Made by a program: the position numbers and the translations under genes | Notes under the pieces: model-generated | Database searches by the model: none | Told to the model about the DNA's origin: nothing | Seen by the model: only the letters and a program-made list of their open reading frames with translations | Shown: one piece after another, positions 44,895 to 57,119 of the stretch | Layout of the letters: each line of letters starts with the position of its first letter | How positions within the stretch are numbered: position 1 is the first letter of the stretch | From: Immersiella caudata | Taxonomy: Eukaryota; Ascomycota; Sordariomycetes; Sordariales; Lasiosphaeriaceae | Direction of reading: 5' to 3' | Assembly: GCA_030512335.1 (NCBI GenBank) | Contig: JAULSU010000001.1 | Span: 8,680,001-8,744,000, forward strand | Length of the DNA stretch: 64,000 bases

Positions 44895-46291
44895 TCATAT
44901 CTTGACCCAAAGCTTCCCTCTCGTCAGGTACATCCTCAAAACCCCCAACAACACCCCCGAACCAACCGCCATCGTCCCCCCATACACCCAAAGCTGCGTC
45001 CAATTCTGCTCCAACCCATGCCCCCTGCCGAGAATAGCCCCTCCACCGGGCCCGCCAGCAAGAACACCGAATCCTAGCGTGGCGAAGCCCATGCCCATGC
45101 GCGTCCCGACTTTTCGTTTGTCCTCAGTAAGGCGGACGAAACAGACGGGCGGAAGGGCGATGAAAACTCCGGAGAAGAAGCCGTAGAGGAGAGTGATGAT
45201 GACGATGCCGGCGAGGGAGTGCACTCCGATGAGGGCGTATGTGAGAGCGCCGCAGATGATGGCGCCGGGTGCGAGGACTGATTAGGTCAGCTTCGTAAGC
45301 AACGAGAGGAGGGAGGGGAGGACATACTGTTCAGTGGTCCGAGCTTGTCGGAAAGGGCGTTGGGAATGGTTCGGCCGAACATGGACGCGACGTTGAGGAT
45401 TGGGACGAGATAGAAGGCCATCTCGGCGTTAGTGGCCCCACTGGAGAAAGCAAAGTACGAGATGTAGAACAACATGACGTAGAGTCCGATAAACCCCACC
45501 ATGGTCGACACCGTAAAGGCCGCGAACGGAAGGTCTGTGAAGGCGGTCCAGTCTAGCGCGGCGCGGGCCTTGGCGGGCTTGGAGCGTTGGTTCATGAAGA
45601 TGAGGGGGATCAACAATGTTGCCAGCGCGAGGAATCCCACAGTGCGCACAGCCCAGCCAAAAGACGTCTGCTGAAGGAGCTTGTAAAAGACGATGGGGTA
45701 GATGACACCGCCGAAGGAGGACCCGGAGGCGGCGAGGCCAAGGGCCAGACCCATGCGCGTGGAGAAGTAAGCCGGGAGGACGGCAAGGGACGGAACAAAG
45801 ATGAGGCCGGCGCCGGTGCCGATGCAAAAGCCCTGGGCGAGGACGGCCTGCCAGTAGGTCGTGCAGAGAGACAGCATCATAAACCCGAAGACAATGAGGA
45901 ACGAGCCGACGACGAGCAGGGCCCGCAGGTAGCCGCGGTCGTAGATGGGGCCGGCGATCAGTCCCATGAGCAGGAGGCAGTACGATTGGACGGAACCAAT
46001 CCAAGAAATGTTGGACGACGACTCGGTGAACAGTGCGCCTGTCTCGTAGTAGGTCTGGAACACGCCGAATGTGTTGAGAACCCCCCACGTGTTGAAAAAG
46101 ACGGCGAATGAGGCGGCGACCTGTAGCCATGCGGAAAGTCCTCCGTTGGGCGGCGGCGCCGTTGCCGATGCGGGGATGCCTTGCTTGCCGATTTCGGCAG
46201 TCTTTTCGCGGTCCGACATGTTGGCTTCGTCCCTCATCGTTCCGTCGCTCTCGGAGAGGCGCTCTTTCGGCGTGTCGGTTTGCGACGCCAT
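44895..46291 (-). CDS. MFS transporter, monocarboxylate-porter (MCT/MCH) type
   Basis: Exons 46291-45328 and 45277-44895 give about 448 residues; the 50-nt intron (GTATGT...ATCAG) fits phase 1. The ATG at 46291 (MASQTDTPKERLSE) is the first in frame; the longer reading needs a TTG. About 65 hydrophilic residues precede the first helix, which carries the family signature GGLSAWLQVAASFAVFFNTWGVLNTFGVFQTYYE. WIGSVQSYCLLLMGLIAGPIYDRGYLR is the loop 2-3 region, and twelve hydrophobic segments follow with a charged central loop (NQRSKPAKARAALDW). The protein has the usual length. Fungal members carry carboxylates, riboflavin or nicotinate-like compounds, or serve secondary-metabolite export. It is intact although a dead terpene synthase lies 1.1 kb away; a link between them is speculation. 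Confidence 0.9.
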
Positions 46292-47650
46292 TCCGTCGGA
46301 AGCGCGCGCGCCTTTCACGAGGCGTGTGGTCGGTGGTGTTTTCTTACGGGACGGGGGCCGGCTGGGTTTTGGTTGGCGAGTCGCGAAAATTCGTAGCTCT
46401 GGCGGCAGGAAGGTTGGTGTCAACGACGTTCGGTGGCAACTTGCGCGGTATTGTCAAGTTCTTGCCAAAGTGCGGGGGCAGTTGGGGTATAATAAAGGGT
46501 CTTGTTTTTTTCGCTCCTTCCCGTTCCAAGTCGCCTCCAGGGAAGGGCGCGGCTTCCAAGCGCCGAAAGCGCGAACGCGCGAGCCGGGGTGCCTTCAATT
46601 TTTCCGACAGCTGTAAACCCTCGCTCGTAAATCGCGTAAGTCCGGACCGCTGACGCCCATGCATATGGTTTGGGTCTTGGACGCTAGCGCTGAGACTCGT
46701 TTGGATGGTTTGTCATGCTCGGGGATAACGCTGCTGCCATCGGATCATGGAAAATCCGCGCTGCTTGCTCCGGAAGAGCGAAGTCGGGTGTGGTGGCCCC
46801 CAAAGCCAGCAAATCGGGGACCAGTCTGCATGACGACATTTGCTCCGCGCTGGCGCGGAAGGAGCCTGTAACTATCGCTCTTGCCGCAAATGTACGCGTC
46901 GCGATCTGATGTGGCATCTTTACTTCCTCCCACGATGTTTTTCCAGATTGTTGGTCGAGTTAAACGTCCAGATTTCGCGTCGGCGATAAACATGCAAGCC
47001 GCCGAGGTTGGTCGAGCGTCAGTCTTGCTAATCGATTATTGTAGCAATCGGCCGGAGTCAGGTGGCAGCCCCTCCGACCGTCTCGGATCTGAGCTCGGCT
47101 TGCCTCGGAGATTTACCGATCGGCCCCACTTTTGGCCGGTGCCCCGATCTGACACGCCAACGCCACGTGGAATCCGCGCCCGATCTGAGACTGTTTCACA
47201 CCACTTGGTCGAGATTCACCTCTCCCAGAATTCTCGATGTCTCTGGCAGAATAATGCGTCAGTGCATGAGGCAACTTGGAACATCCGACGGGCCCTGATT
47301 AGGCCCTTTCAAATGGCAGTGCTGACAGACTTCAAGCGGATATTGCGATTACTCTTCATATTAGTGATTGAGTCTCACGTCCTGCCACGACCCTTGTCCT
47401 TCCGAAGCCTCCAATTCGACGGGGTTCCAACGCACACATACACACACACACACTGCTTTTTGGGCACTTTGTGGCAAGACTCTTCGTCTGATGAAGAATC
47501 CCGAAATTGCTGAAACTCAGCGACCGAGAGTTCTAGAAGAGCGCCCAAATCCTGGCAAGTTGCATTGTGGCACTGCTTTTGGGCTAGTTACCCCCTTCTC
47601 TTCCACTGGATGGTACAGGGACTTTGCTCAGTCCAGCGGTATCCCCTGAG
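46292..47650. other. 1.4-kb region without a clear gene; CA repeat
   Basis: Between the MFS start (-) and the DUF3176 3' end (-). It holds the MFS promoter and a short (CA)n microsatellite at about 47433-47453. Frames on both strands lack conserved features. Confidence 0.45.
47433..47453 (+). repeat. (CA)n microsatellite
   Basis: About ten CA units with one interruption (CACACATACACACAC...). A potential polymorphic marker. Confidence 0.8.
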
Positions 47651-49939
47651 TCAACTTGCGGTAGTACCCGCAGTTCCCCTTCCCGTCCCTAACCACAAAG
47701 CAACCCCGGAACTTCCCCTCTCCAACCTCACCCCAAGCATCTTCGCCTTCTTTCCTAAGCTATCCAGGTCATTAATCCCTCCAACGTGCCCTCGGGTGTT
47801 TTTGTCCAGCGCGCACAGCGTCGCTAAGCTCGAGCATTTGATGACCTGCATCCGTGCCCTGTGTGTTGCGATCATTGTCAGACTCAAGAAGATGAAAGTG
47901 AGCACGAGTTGGACGGCAAGCATTGCTGTCCATTCCCAGTGGATTGATATGAAAGACTGTTGTGTGAAGACTGTCCCGTTGACAAGGGGAAAGGATGCGG
48001 TGGTATTGGTGGACATTCGGGTGTTGCCTTGGCGGACGCTGTAAGGGGGGGGAGGGGAGCTGTCAGTCGAAGGTCATAGTGCGGAGGGGCAGGAGAGGAT
48101 GAAGGCAATGGAACCTACAGGTTTGTTGTAGAGCGTGCGACATTAGATATCAGCGCTCTGGTGTTTGCCATTTGCATCTCAGGGGGTGGAGACGAGGCCG
48201 ACATGAAGTCGCCGAGGATGGACAGTCCAAAGGCTTTGGCAATCCCGCCGCCATTGGATGAGACAACTCCTCGCGTCCGGTCCATGAAAACCGAGTCGAA
48301 CATGGTAGCCGCAATAAGGGCCGATGCAGTCAGTTCTGTCCATATGTGGATGGTGTAGCTGTCCGAGCTGGAGGCGCCGGGAGGAGGCTCAAGTCGCGCC
48401 TCCTGACCGCCGTAGGTGCTATTGCAAGTCCCAAATGTGTAGCATGGATAGAATGGCATGGCCCAGGGCATGTTGAGCGACGATGAGGCCGGCTCTTTCA
48501 ACTGCGACATGGTTGAAACTTCTGTAGTCACGGCTTTTCCTGCTGTGACTTCTGTCGAGTATGTCTTTGTGCACCACCAGAGAGCGACCTCGAGATACTT
48601 GACCTTGGACATGTCAAAGGTTGCCGAGTTATTGAGCAGCTCGTCCGTGTACGCAATGAAGCTGTCGCTGAGCATGAGGTCCGTTACGGACTTGTTGAAG
48701 GCGTTGGTGGGCTTATCGAGAAGACCGATGACAATGGGGAACACCAAAGGCACGGACTCGAAGTAGGCTGCTCCATATCCGAGTGCTTCGGAAGTGGCTC
48801 TGCTGGTGTTGTACAGAACTCCTAGGCGTCTTTCGGTAGCGTTGCCCAACCTCTCCAGGAGAGACTGATCTCCTAGGGCGGTGAGATTCGCAACGTCGCC
48901 ACAAACCGCAAGGGAGCCGTAGTTTGGCCATGTGCATTGACTGGACGAACACGTGGGTCTGACATGGGGAATTGTCTCGTTGGGTGGGGAGAAGGCGCCC
49001 TGGAAAATTGCCTGTTGCTCACGGGCAGTGTCATAGGGGGCTGCAACCGTCAGCCGAGGTACACTATCTCCCTCTCTGGAGGGAAACTTACCAAGCATCA
49101 GCTGGTCGCCGTCATAGGCTGAAAAGGTTGTCGCTCGGTCCACAGTTGCGATGTCTGCGATGCCATGGGACTCAGCGGCAATTACCTCGTAGCGGACAGC
49201 CTGCTGCATGAGCGTCGAGGTGAAGAGGCCACTCAGCATGATCAGGGCCCCAAAAGATGGAAGGCATCTTTGCGCGTCGTCAGTATTGCGGACAAAGTTA
49301 GGGAGCAACTTGAGTAGCGTCACCCTTTTAAACTGAACAATAACTTAAGCCCCCCTAACCCGCCCCTGGTTGCTTCGTCAAATAGCTGCATGTCGTGGAG
49401 AGGTTTTGGGTTTCGGGATAAGAACCACATCCACTTCAGTTGCCCAAGTCCTTCGACAATGGGCACCAGGAATGCCACCTTAGCCAGTGAAGTCAAGAAG
49501 GCAAGAACAGTGTTTAGGGTGAGTCCCATGTGCATCGCGGGTGGTGGCTTTCCATCGTACCGCCAAAGCAGGATGACGATGGCTTGCGGAGCAGCGTGTT
49601 AGCCCGCCAGCGGGGAGGATCGAACGGAGCAGACAAGGGGTACTCACCCATGAGGCACAGCAACCCGCCAATTTGGGACAAGATCTCAGGCAGCCACCAA
49701 GTCGGGGACATGTGCGCGCGCTTGCGTTCTTCTGCCTTTTCGGGCCCAAGAAGGGTATCCTGGAAGCCCGGAGATCGGGGACTCAGCCCTTGCGGCTGAT
49801 TATCGGACCAAACGTGCGTCTCTACCTTGTCGATTGAAGATGCCACATGATGAAGGGAATGGGGACCTGACGTGTAGATGCGGTCCAAATCGTAGCGCAA
49901 CCACGGGCCTGGCCGTTTCTCGTCGGAGGATCCCTCCAT
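47651..49939 (-). CDS. DUF3176 fungal integral membrane protein
   Basis: Exons 49939-49648, 49582-49324, 49267-49092, 49040-48119 and 48038-47651 give about 678 residues with all phases agreeing. The 51-base intron 49091-49041 (GTAAGT, CTGAC, GCAG) is a multiple of three and stop-free. DUF3176 is recognised from WWLPEILSQIGGLLCLM|AIVILLWRYDGKPPP, then MHMGLTLNTVLAFLTSLAKVAFLVPIVEGLGQLKWMWF and the GALIMLSGLFTSTLMQQAVRY helix. A large ectodomain follows with CSSSQCTWPNYGSLAVC and several N-glycosylation sites. One C-terminal helix (WEWTAMLAVQLVLTFIFLSLTMI) leads a cytoplasmic tail. Four transmembrane segments are likely. The family is widespread in Pezizomycotina; its function is unknown. The tail (MQVIKCSSLATLCALD, then a helical stretch) is also typical. 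Confidence 0.88.
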
Positions 49940-50448
49940 GCCGCCTTGGACGAAGCCAAGCAGTGTTCGCCGGGCGATGTGAAAAGTCGGATTGCGTCAA
50001 AGCCTGAGATGGAAACCGATGACATTTTGGAGTTTGATGGGCTTTCAAGGGGGTCATGGGGCATGGCACTGGCCAAAGTGCGGCTGAGCCCGAGAGGAAT
50101 GGTGATGGTGTGGTGTCACCCAATCATATGCCGAAGCAGCCATGCACGATTGTGATTGGACAGTAATCACCCAACCAGGGCGAAAGAACGGCTGTGTAAC
50201 CCCTTGGCGCTCTTCCTTTCTGCACCTACTGCCGAGGGGTGGAGGGAAGCACTGGTCTGGAACGACGGGCTCATTGACTCTGTTGGATATTGATACTGCC
50301 CATACGCTCCCGTGTGTCCCATTATGGCCCAGAAGATGCTGCATCGACCTTGTTTGCCCCTGATCCACATTCAACATTCCAATCTCGCCGCGCACCTGAC
50401 ATGTGATGCTGGTGCACCACTCATCTGCGATAGCTACCTCTACGATCT
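49940..50448. other. Intergenic region, nothing recognised
   Basis: About 510 bases between the DUF3176 start (-) and the ATPase stop (-). Short frames on both strands are unsupported. Confidence 0.45.
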
Positions 50449-53400
50449 CTACCACGCCAGTCTCCCAATCGGTCCCTTCGGCCAGCCCCTAACAAAGAAC
50501 TTCCTTGCCTCATCCAACCACAAGAGCACAAGACCAAAAGCCATGGGCAGGAACCAGTGCTCAACAGGAACGGGTGTGGTACCCAGCATTGGCTGCAGAG
50601 GCGGGATGTACAACCAAAAGAAGGCCATGACCAGCGCAAAGAGCATGGCCGGAAATAGGTAGTAGTTCTGTGTCGCCTTGTTGAACAGCGGGGGGTGTTG
50701 GAAGATGGACAGACGGCGGGTGCGCACCGCAAGTAGGTTGAACCATTGCCTGCATGAAATGTCAGCGAAGATTCATCGAACAAGAAAAAGGGGACCCTAC
50801 ATGACGACGAGAGTCACGAAGTAGATGGAGCTCGCTTCGTTCAGTTTCTGGGCGTAATAGTCCTTGTCGATCGTGTCGGGAAGATTCCCAAACGAGAACC
50901 ACAATGTGGTAAAGGGGATACCATTCCGCTCGAGATACCAATATGACATGGCAAACGACGTGGTGGTCTCGGCGATGCCGACGAACCCATAGCTCTGCAC
51001 GATCAGCTTCCAGTCGACAAGTCGATCAACTCCAACCTTGCGCGGCGGGCGCAGGAGCACATCGGCCTCGGGTGTCTCGTATGCCAATGCAGTCGCTGCG
51101 AGGCAGTCGGTAAAGCAGCTTCATCACTGTTAGCATAGCATCCCATTTCGTGACGTCAACCGGAGGCAGCACCCACCAGATGATGATCATCAAAAAACTG
51201 CTCAACACCTGCGGCAACCCAAACATGACGTTCGTCATGACCGGCCAGAACTCGCTGAAACTGCCAGCCGGTAGCAGATACGCAATTGTCTTCTTCAGAT
51301 TGTCAAACATCATGCGCCCGAACCGCACCGCCTCGACAACACTCGAGAATGATTCCAACAAGACCATGTCTGCCGCTTCTACGGCAATATCGCTTCCACC
51401 TCCAATGGCGATGCCAATATCTGCAGCACGAAGGGCGGGGGCATCGTTGACGCCATCTCCGGTCATGGCGACGATGTGATGACGGGATTGGATCTCGCGG
51501 ACGATGCGCAGTTTCTGCTCGGGGGTGGTGCGTGCAAAGACAATTTCAGTGTAGGACGAGATGAGCTGGTCCCATTGGGCGTCGTTGAGGGTGATGAGGT
51601 CGTTGCCGGTTAAGACGATGGAGGTTTGAAGATCAGAGTCGGGACCATCTTCGGATGGGGAATGGTCTTGAGGTGACTTTGTCGTGGTATCGCGGTCCCG
51701 GGAAAGTGCTGTCACGTCGGCTACGATGGAGTTGGGGTTGGTGATGATGCCGCATTCGCGGGCGATGGCTTGGGCGGTGAGGGCGAAGTCGCCGGTGACC
51801 TGTTGCCTCTGTGAGTTGAGTGACTCTTCTTTTTTTCGGGGGCAGGGCGGATGAGGGACTCACCATGAACATGCGAATGCCAGCGCCGCGCAGGGTCTTG
51901 ACCACGGAGGGAATCTCCTCCCGGGGAGGGTCAACAATGGCGACGAGTCCGACGAGTGTCAGTCCCGCTTTGGCGTGCTCCAAGACCTCGTTCTCAAGTG
52001 CAGCCGAGGAGGGTGGGGATTTGATCGAAGTCCTGGAGACGGCCTTATGGGCGAGGAGCAACACGCGGCGCCCCTGGGCGGACCACGTGTCCTTGATGTG
52101 TTCGATCTTGTCGCGGACCGCGGGGTTGAGTGTCATGGCCACGCCCGACAAGCTCGTGTATCGCGTGCAGCGGTCGAGGAGGATCTCGGGGGCACCCTTG
52201 ATGGTCAGAAGCCTGCAGTAAAAAGAATGTCAGCCTGATAAAAACAGCAATATAATTGAAAAGGTCGGCAACTTACATGTCACTCGGCTCAAAGATGGCG
52301 CCAACGCCATTGGGCAATGCCATTCCTAGCCCGTCGGCGTGGGCCACCCCCAGGACTCGAATCATGAACTTGTTCTTGCTGTTGAAGGCCAGGTTGAACT
52401 TTGTTGTCCAACACCGCTTGAGCTCGGCAATGGGGCCGAGTCCCTCGGAAAAGCGAAGAATAGCTTGGTCGGTAGCGTCTCCGTGAATCTTGCGCATGGG
52501 AAGGGGCAGGTGTCTCGTGACGGCGTCAAAGTCGGCAGCGTTGCACAGACCACCAACGCTCCAGAGCTGGTCCATTGCGTTGCTCACAAGCCCGTTGTTT
52601 CCATGGTCGTCGTTGGCGTGTTCGGCGATTAGATTATCGTGTGCTTCCTCGGCCGAAATTGCCTGGGCGCCCACGCAGCAGTCGGTTACCATCATATTGT
52701 TCTGGGTGAGTGTTCCTGTCTTGTCCGAACAGATGACAGACACAGATCCCAGCGTCTCTACTGTCTTGAGCGACTTGCAGAGGATCTTGTTCTTGCGCAT
52801 CATGTTGGCACTGATGGTCAAGCTCGCTGTAAGGGCGATGGGTAGACCCTCGGGGATGAAGGCGATGGCGACAGACACGCAGCCGACAATGAGGAGAGGG
52901 ACATCGATCCAATTTGGGTAAGTCTTCCTGATCCAAGCCGCCCTGTGAGGACACACAAAACGTTAGCCAAGGTCAAATCAGGACTGGATATGGAAACGGG
53001 CGTACCAGAGGACCACTACCACTACAATCATGAAGAACATGATGGAGCAGATGATCAAGACAAAGTTGAGCACCTCCCGCTCCAGTGTGGTCAGACCTTT
53101 CTTAGGTTCGTTGGTCAGCTTCGCGATGCGCCCAAACACTGTGCGATTGCCCGTTGCAACGACGACGCCAGTGACGGTTCCTGAGGAGCAGTGGGTGCCC
53201 TGGAGGCCGATGTTCTTGGTCTCGAGGTAGTTCATGTCTGTTGCGTCCACCATCGCGGTCAGGGGCACAGATTCGCCTTCGCCATGTTGTCAGCTATGTC
53301 TTCGAATCTAGTCCGCAGGGGAACCAAGCTCACCTGTCAACACAGACCGGTCGAACTTGGCATCGGAAGAGGCGCGAACAAAACGGACATCAGCAGGCAG

Positions 53401-54284
53401 CTTGTTGCCTGCCTTGATCAAGAGCAAGTCGCCGGGGACAACATCGACAGCCATGGCCGAGACCTGGACCCCGTCGCGAATGAGCAGACACTCCTCGGGA
53501 ATCATGTTCTTGATGGATGCCATGACGCGAGACGAAGACCAATCCTGCCACATGTTGAAGGCGGCCTGGATGAAGAAGACGGCAAGTAGCACGATGGCCA
53601 GGGCGAAGTTTGCCGTGGCTGGGGGGTTTCCTAGCGGCTTCCATGCGATGAAGACGAGGATGCAGCCGCCGAGGAGGACGGATCCGAAGCCCTTGAAGAA
53701 GTAACCAATGATTTCTTGCACGCGATGGCTCTCGGGGGGCTCGGGCGCATTCTTGCCAAATTCGGCGGTGCGGCGCTTGGCCTGGTCTTGGGAAAGGCCT
53801 TGGTCGACGGAGGTAGAGAGTCGGCGTACAGCTTCATCGACCGACATGGTGTGCCATTCGAGATCAGCGAGGTCTGGAAGTCGGGGGATCAGCTGAAGAA
53901 AAGAGGGGGAAGAGAGAGGATGATACGGACCAGTAGTCGCGGCTTTGTCTGCCTTCTTGGCGATCCGGTTTCTCCGGTTGTAGTCGTCGATGTCGATGGA
54001 GCTGAAGGGAGCTTCGGTCAGAAAACAGATGCACCCAAACCTCCCTAGCGAGAAAGAATAGGGTGCTCATACATGGTTCGGTACTGGATGGGCAGTGTGG
54101 CAGAAGGGTCAGCGCCGCCCGCATTCGACCGCAGGCTATGAATCGACATTGATCCATGGGACCTGGTTCGTCCCAACACTGGGGCACCACCGGACGCGCC
54201 CAGCTCTATGTCGTCCGGCCGCCAGCGAACGCGGTTGCGTTCGGACGCGGTGGACGCCGGGGGGTTCAAGTCTGGATCGGCCAT
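50449..54284 (-). CDS. Na+/K+-ATPase-like P-type cation ATPase (fungal P2C-like group)
   Basis: Nine exons: 54284-54073, 54001-53931, 53873-53334, 53276-53006, 52942-52277, 52212-51864, 51799-51177, 51118-50801 and 50749-50449, about 1116 residues with every phase consistent. The N-terminal ~90 residues are hydrophilic with an RRNR basic patch. Then come the cation-ATPase N domain (DLEWHTMSVDEAVRRLST), the actuator TGE loop (274-276), the M4 motif PEGLP (395-399), the phosphorylation site CSDKTGTLTQN with Asp438, the nucleotide-binding region (FNSKNKFM; KGAPE), MVTGD, the hinge TGDGVNDAP (816-824), and the M5-M10 helices. It lacks the long C-terminal regulatory tail of PMCA-type pumps. Subtype P2C is judged from overall resemblance to fungal alpha-subunit-like pumps that work without a beta subunit; Na+, K+ or H+ as substrate is inference. 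A Ca2+ pump is less likely. Confidence 0.9.
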
Positions 54285-55463
54285 CGGGACAGGTGAAAAT
54301 GCGGGTTTGGGCTGGGTGTGAGGGACAAAGACTTCAGATTGACAGCGGGGATTCGAAGGAGACGTGTAGGCGAGGAGTTGGGCAAGATTGTGTCGGTGAG
54401 TGTGCATTATATCCTGTCGGCACACGACGAGGTCCAAGGGGGTGGGATAGGGGCAGAGGCCTGGCCTGGCCCACGAGCTGAGGGATTTTGGGCATCATGA
54501 CATCGGCTGCTGTCCCAGGAAGGCGGAAGTAGTGCTGGCTGGCGAAGCGAAGTTGGTACAGCCTCTGCATCAAGAACAAGTCGCGACAATGGCCTCTGTC
54601 GGCGAACAAGATGGTCGAACTGTTAGAGCAACTGGACTGGAACGTGTGTGGCGTTCAAGTTGGACCTCCCGCCGATGTGGGCCGTAGTCGAGCTCCTAGG
54701 TGGGCGAAGGACCAAGCGTTGAGTGATCCAAAGCTTGATTTGGACGGTAGAGCAGTAACAGGCGGTGGAAAATCGCTCATAATTGGCGCGAGCCGTAAGG
54801 GAAGTACCCAAGTTACCGATGACAATGTCAGATTAAGCTTTTCGTGGTTGGCGTTATTTCCGATGCGTGTGCTGGGTGCCGCAACGGGGGCACTTAGCCA
54901 TGGCTCACCGATCCAATCTGGTGAAGCGAATGCATTACACATCGCCAGGGTGGACGGGCCCAACACTGCCACGATGCACGTGAATGCTGATCCATCCCGG
55001 CATTTCCCCACCAAAACTTCACTAGAGAAATGGAAATGCATTCCAGCCTTTTCGGTTTGCCTGTAAGCTTCCTAGCGGATTGCCAAACTTGGTAACCCAG
55101 CAACCAGGCAATCACAATGGGCTTGTCCTCCCTGTTTCTCGCTGCTGCACTACGGGAGGCCTCCCAGTCCCATGGCTCCCGCGCCCTTTGATCTCGTGCA
55201 CTCTGAACGCAGGAGAATCCGGCATCACTCTTGTTTGGCCCGCTTCGTATCCGTGTCAGAAACAGTGATGGAGGACCTTCCCGAGGGCGGCGGGTCTCTT
55301 GCCACACCTCTGTCGCGCGGTGTCAACAACACCTTCATGATGGGCAATGTGCCTCTGATTGGCCTGGACTTCCTCTGCAATGTTGCAGCTCTTCACGGAG
55401 TGTTTGGTCTTCCCGGGTGCAAAATCCATCGTCTCATGCAGCCTGTGCAAATAATTACCATAC
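54285..55463. other. Intergenic region upstream of the ATPase gene
   Basis: About 1.2 kb between the ATPase start (-) and the oxidoreductase stop (-). Several overlapping open frames on both strands show no conserved features. Confidence 0.45.
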
Positions 55464-56591
55464 CTACATGGTTGGAAGGACAGGGGCAGCATCCCTCCCC
55501 AGCTTCGCGCTCTCCCTGGCGGCTTCAATGATCGCCAGCACATGTGCAGCCTGGATGGCGGGAACAGGCACGTCCTCTTCCCTGCCACTTTCGACGGCTG
55601 TGGCAAACAGCTCGTAGAACCGGCGGTATGTTTCAGGCTTCACCGTCTCGCAGGCACGCTCTTCGACTCTCCCATCAGCTCCCGCGATGCACAGCCTCCC
55701 ATAGCTTGGGACATCCTCTTTCCCAAATCCGGCATCCGTAACCTTGCCACCGCTCCGAAGGTGATGCTCCTGCGGGTCGAGTCCCGTTTTGTGGTAGCTC
55801 CCCTTGCTACCTCTGACCCAATACCGCACCTGCTCCTTCTCCACACACACGACCCCAGCCCGCGCAAACACCAGCATGCCCCTTTCCGCATAGCTCAGGA
55901 CAAGCGACACGCTGTCCGGCTCTTGACCTTCCCCCTCACCAGTGACCAACTTCCCATCCCGCTGGTTTACAAACTTGGCAGACACGGTCGTCGGCATGCC
56001 GAACAGCACAAACACCTGATCCAGCAAGTGCGTGCCCAAGTCATAGAGAACACCGCCTCCGTTGTCTATCGAGAGATCTGCCTTCCATGATGCAGCCGGT
56101 TTCTCCGGACGGAAACGGTCAAAATGCGTTTCGAACTCAATTACGCGCCCTAGATCTCCATCGCGGAGGAGCTTCTGCACAGTAAGAAAGTCGGAATCCC
56201 ATCTTCGGTTCTGATAGACGCAAAGGACACGGTTTTGCTTGCGGGCTAGGGCGGTGAGTTCGAAGGCCTGGGCCGAGGCCGGAACAAAGGGCTTCTCGAC
56301 GAGGACGTGCTTGCCAGCGAGGAGGGCGTCGCGCACGAAGGCGAAGTGGGTGTTCGGCGGTGTACTGACGATGACGATGTGGACTGAGAAGTCTGAGAGG
56401 AGGGCCGAGGCGTCAGTAAAGTGTTGGATGGTGGGGAAGTCGTCTGGTGCGGAGTTGCCGGGGACGGGCGAGCGCTGCACAATTGAGTGTAGTATGAGGG
56501 AGGGGGTTAAGGAAATGAATGGGATGTGGAAGACTTTGGCCGAGAGGCCGTAGCCGATGATGCCGACGTTGAACTTTTGAGCTGATGACAT
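55464..56591 (-). CDS. Gfo/Idh/MocA-family NAD(P)-dependent oxidoreductase
   Basis: Intron-free frame of 375 residues starting MSSAQKFNVGIIGYGLSAKV. The Rossmann glycine motif GIIGYGLSAKVFH (residues 10-22) opens the N-terminal domain. Next come IVIVSTPPNTHFAFVRDALLAGKHVLVEKPFVPASAQAF, in which EKP supplies the conserved catalytic/NAD-contacting Lys, and VYQNRRWDSDFLTVQKLL, the second family motif. The C-terminal sheet domain has GGGVLYDLGTHLLDQVFVLFG, with the D-x-G-x-H-x-x-D active-site pattern. This is close to fungal and bacterial proteins named scyllo-inositol or 1,5-anhydro-fructose dehydrogenase-like. The substrate, probably a sugar or cyclitol, is not assignable. The protein is intracellular, with no signal sequence. 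Confidence 0.93.
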   Translation of the reverse strand: MSSAQKFNVGIIGYGLSAKVFHIPFISLTPSLILHSIVQRSPVPGNSAPDDFPTIQHFTDASALLSDFSVHIVIVSTPPNTHFAFVRDALLAGKHVLVEKPFVPASAQAFELTALARKQNRVLCVYQNRRWDSDFLTVQKLLRDGDLGRVIEFETHFDRFRPEKPAASWKADLSIDNGGGVLYDLGTHLLDQVFVLFGMPTTVSAKFVNQRDGKLVTGEGEGQEPDSVSLVLSYAERGMLVFARAGVVCVEKEQVRYWVRGSKGSYHKTGLDPQEHHLRSGGKVTDAGFGKEDVPSYGRLCIAGADGRVEERACETVKPETYRRFYELFATAVESGREEDVPVPAIQAAHVLAIIEAARESAKLGRDAAPVLPTM

Positions 56592-57119
56592 TTTGGCATG
56601 GGTTGGTTATTGCCAAGAGGAAGAGCTGCGAATTGCTACTGTCGGCGCCGCTGATGTCATGCGATGAGTTTTTTTTGGCTGAGTCACGCCCCTACTTCAA
56701 GTCCGGGCTCTGGGGCGGGTGGGCCCGATGCCGCCGATCCGGATGTCGCAAATAGTTACCCCCACTTTGTGGGCCGCCCTGATCCAAACCGTTCGCCCGA
56801 GCGGAGCGGCTCCGACGTGCCCATGCAGTAGAGTTTTTCTCCTCAGAGGCATAGTGGTCCCAAGAAACATCACAGTCACTACTGCCGACGATGAAGACGA
56901 GAGCCCAAGTGAGGCAGGTAGACAGAGGTCATGTCCTCCTTCCCGGCAACAGGCACTACCTTGACCAATAGCAACAGAAAGGGTAAAGGAAGCGGGGGCT
57001 GAGAAGCAAACAATGTGTATGATGATTGCCCATGAGGGTGTCTAGTCTAACTCTTACAATGCATATCCCAACAAATCTATGAGGCCAAGGGAATATCCAA
57101 AACACCCGGAGACCCATGC
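56592..57119. other. Intergenic region, nothing recognised
   Basis: 530 bases between the oxidoreductase start (-) and the metalloprotease stop (-). A T-run near 56668-56675 lies about 75 bases before the oxidoreductase ATG. Confidence 0.45.

Noticed and set aside
45587..46111. Plus-strand ORF of 174 codons inside the MFS gene
   Set aside because: Antisense shadow of the transporter; highly charged with repeated GED-type residues expected from the complement of hydrophobic codons.
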